Part shown: in pieces, positions 61,897 to 64,000 of the stretch
How the letters are laid out: each line of letters starts with the position of its first letter
Position numbering within the stretch: position 1 is the first letter of the stretch
Assembly: GCF_048544455.1 (NCBI RefSeq)
Contig: NC_133532.1
Location: 13,828,948 to 13,892,947, forward strand
Reading direction: 5' to 3'
Length of the DNA stretch: 64,000 nucleotides
Source: Silene latifolia
Taxonomy: Eukaryota > Streptophyta > Magnoliopsida > Caryophyllales > Caryophyllaceae
Position numbers and translations under genes: made by a program
The notes under the pieces: model-generated
Seen by the model: the letters and a program-made list of their open reading frames with translations, nothing else
Databases searched by the model: none
Told to the model about the DNA's origin: nothing

Positions 61897-64000
61897 ATGG
61901 TATTCCTCAAAGTAGTATTATGGTTTGCTGTGGTATCATTGTTATCAAACAACGTTTACGGTGCCGATACCGTTACGTTTGAACGACGCGACTTTCCTTC
62001 TCATTTCATTTTTGGTGCTTCTACCTCTGCTTATCAGGTACTCTCATCTCCTTCTTGTCCTTGACTTTTTTTTTTTATCGCGTAAATCATTTGAAATCGT
62101 TTTAAGCTTATGACCTTTTCTTACATGTTACTTGGTTTATTGACTATATTGTAAGCTTAAAACGTTATCTATAGAGAATATTCCAGTCTTCCTAATTAAG
62201 TTAGTTAGGAAGACTGGAATATTCTCTATATTATCGTTATATATAGACGTTATCTTTATAGGGGTCCTGTGACGCATTAGAAAATTGGTCCGATATGGGT
62301 CTAACATATGTGGTGTTATTTTTGGGTAACTTCATGAAAGGACTCGTACTATTATAGTTGGTGGAGACGCTCTAAATATGGCAACTTGATAATTTGTTCT
62401 AGTTTCTGAAGTCGTTTTACGTGTGATGAAGGTGGAGGGAGCGGCTTTCGAGGATGGAAGGACACCGAGTATTTTTGATACTTTTGCTCACTCGAGTTAG
62501 TCACATTTCCTTTATGCATCAATACTCATCCTGCGCGCTTTCTCTAATTTTCTGAAAGATTGAGAAATCTGTACACGGTATCGCTGGCAATTAGATGAGT
62601 GGGACCAAGATTGAGAGCATACTGAATGATTGATGAGTCGCACCAAGATTGAGAAATCTGTACACGGTATCGCTGAATGATTGAGAAATCTGTACATGGT
62701 CTGAATAACCTGAATTTTTATGGCTTGGCTAACACAAATTCTCATTATAGACGGGCACTATCCGTCTATACGTATAGACGGATACCATTTCCCCTCACAA
62801 AATACCCATTTGCCATAAAGTGAAAAGCACATGGGGGTGCCCCACCTTGTCCCCCCTACCCATTTTATTAGAGGTCTTTACCCGTCTGTTCGCCCCACCC
62901 GTCTATAACAAGACCTATTGCTTAGCTAATTAGTTTGTTTGAATACCGGAATCAGATGTAGATATGAGCGTTCCATGTTTTTTAGCAGACGAGAAACATG
63001 TTGGTTGTAACCTACTAGTGCTTTCTTGTACTGATTGCTCATGTTTTCTGGTGAAAGAGTAACGAAAAACCAAAGAACGCGTTAACGAATAGAAGAAACC
63101 AGTAAGGTGATAGTTGAGGACCAACTATTATATTTATTCTTATTAATTTTCTCCTTTTGATACTCTTTGTTGGTTTTCAGATCCTAAGCCGGGAAATGGA
63201 GATGTAACATCTGACCAGTATCACAAATACAAGGTGACTACTCTGTATTTTTTATATGTTATACTCAGGTTAGGTAAACAAATGACCGGGACAGAGGGAG
63301 TATATTTATATGTTATACTTAGGTTCATTACTCATAACCATTTAACCCTATAATTGTTTTAGCAATAGTATGTAATGTTTTACTTTGGTTTCACATGTGA
63401 GTCGATCTTATACAAAGCTCATAGTAAAAAGTTATACTCATACATTGTTTATCATATGATAGGAAGATGTAGAACTGATGGCCGAAACAGGATTGGATGC
63501 TTATCGGTTCTCCATATCCTGGTCAAGACTGATACCGAGTATGAACAATCATATACACTCGTCTTTAGAATACTTATACGGAGTATAAATTACGCTACAG
63601 TATCTTTTAGTCTAAGTATTTTCTATTTATCTTCAGATGGCAGAGGACCTGTTAATCCAAAGGGTTTGGAATATTACAATAACCTCATCAATGCACTCAT
63701 AACCAAAGGTAATAAAAAGTTCACTGTATCATTCTTACATATACTGCTCGAGATTTCGTTTTAGAATGATATTTTCTTTCTTGGTCAATTTTAATGTACA
63801 GGAATCCAGCCACATGTTACATTGATTCATTCAGATACACCTCAGGTACTTGAAGATGAATACGGGGGATTTGTTAGTCCAAGGATTATGTATGTTCCTC
63901 CCGTTGTCTTGTTTACTCGATGATTTAAAGGATTTTGTTATAATAATACTGCGGCTAGTAACATATTTCATGCCGTGAGTGAAGAGTTGCTGACAGACAT
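61897..64000 (+). CDS. Glycoside hydrolase family 1 beta-glucosidase, N-terminal part (runs off the window)
   Basis: Six exons are visible: 61897-62037, 62432-62495, 63181-63233, 63463-63538, 63637-63708 and 63802-63889, with GT/AG borders and consistent phase. The start ATG at 61897 gives a signal peptide ([19 protein letters not shown]) cut near VYGAD. Then follow [78 protein letters not shown] and GIQPHVTL, the standard N-terminal blocks of plant GH1 (BGLU11-like) enzymes. These secreted or vacuolar enzymes hydrolyse beta-glucosides of defence compounds, hormones or monolignols; the substrate cannot be read from this part. The acid/base and nucleophile Glu lie beyond the window. Odd: the usual LxHxDLPQ reads LIHSDTPQ, where the highly conserved His-Phe/Leu-Asp-Leu pattern is altered. 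Confidence 0.9.
62170..62230. repeat. Perfect 26-bp palindrome in beta-glucosidase intron 1
   Basis: Arms 62170-62195 and 62205-62230 are exact reverse complements (starts TATAGAGAATATTCC and ends GGAATATTCTCTATA) around a 9-nt loop. Confidence 0.9.
62558..62705 (+). repeat. Three direct copies of a 22-30 bp unit in beta-glucosidase intron 2
   Basis: GATTGAGAAATCTGTACACGG begins at 62558 and 62647, and a variant with ACATGG at 62679. Confidence 0.8.
62733..62920. mobile_element. 188-bp MULE-type MITE, copy C, in beta-glucosidase intron 2
   Basis: Flanked by CTTGGCTAA (62724-62732) and CTTAGCTAA (62921-62929), a 9-bp duplication with one change. Begins CACAAATTCTCATTATAGACGG and ends with the complement of CAATAGGTCTTGTTATAGACGG, so it is copy A in inverse orientation with the same length. 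Confidence 0.85.

Overview
This is nuclear DNA of a flowering plant: intron-split genes with GT/AG borders, AT-rich spacers, MITEs, Helitron ends, a tRNA-derived SINE and long (TA)n tracts. Short motifs such as TACTCCGTA/TACGGAGTA and the AAGACGGTCTTACA-type MITE are, in my experience, frequent in Caryophyllales; this placement is an inference. No tRNA, rRNA or CRISPR array was recognised.

Left flank (1-15.2 kb): the 3' half of an AAA ATPase gene (+), a decayed O-methyltransferase gene (+), a complete LSM4 gene (+) with a large intron holding a long fold-back repeat, then a SINE beside a Ty1/copia fossil and an orphan first exon of a leucine-rich-repeat protein gene. Several MITEs with exact or near-exact target duplications lie between.

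Centre (15.2-46.8 kb): the remarkable part. Three related DNA transposons lie end to end, each bounded by (TA)n microsatellite. Element 1 (15275-29450) and element 2 (29576-44854) are giant Mutator-like elements of about 14.2 and 15.3 kb in opposite orientation. Each carries two convergent genes: a FAR1-type/MULE transposase with SWIM finger and zinc knuckle, and a long gene with a GFGG-containing N-terminal module, a charged linker and two successive ULP1-type cysteine protease domains. The second domain lacks the catalytic Cys in both copies. Introns and outer regions are packed with short satellites sharing the core TTACACTT (ACATTTACACTT in element 1, AAAATTACACTTTTG in element 2). Element 3 (44899-46659) is a short non-autonomous relative. 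All six ends share a TIR rich in the hexamer RAGTCC, and a 16-bp direct repeat flanks the whole cluster. The genes are interrupted, so both large copies look inactive now.

Right flank (46.8-64 kb): a tau-class glutathione S-transferase (-), a 446-bp TIR-MULE with a perfect 9-bp target duplication, a p23 co-chaperone gene (-) with a GGM-repeat tail, NOP16 (+), and the first six exons of a GH1 beta-glucosidase (+) running off the end. A 187-188 bp MITE family with 9-bp target duplications occurs at least three times. The host genes appear unrelated in function; the window's logic is a normal gene neighbourhood split by a cluster of microsatellite-nested transposons.
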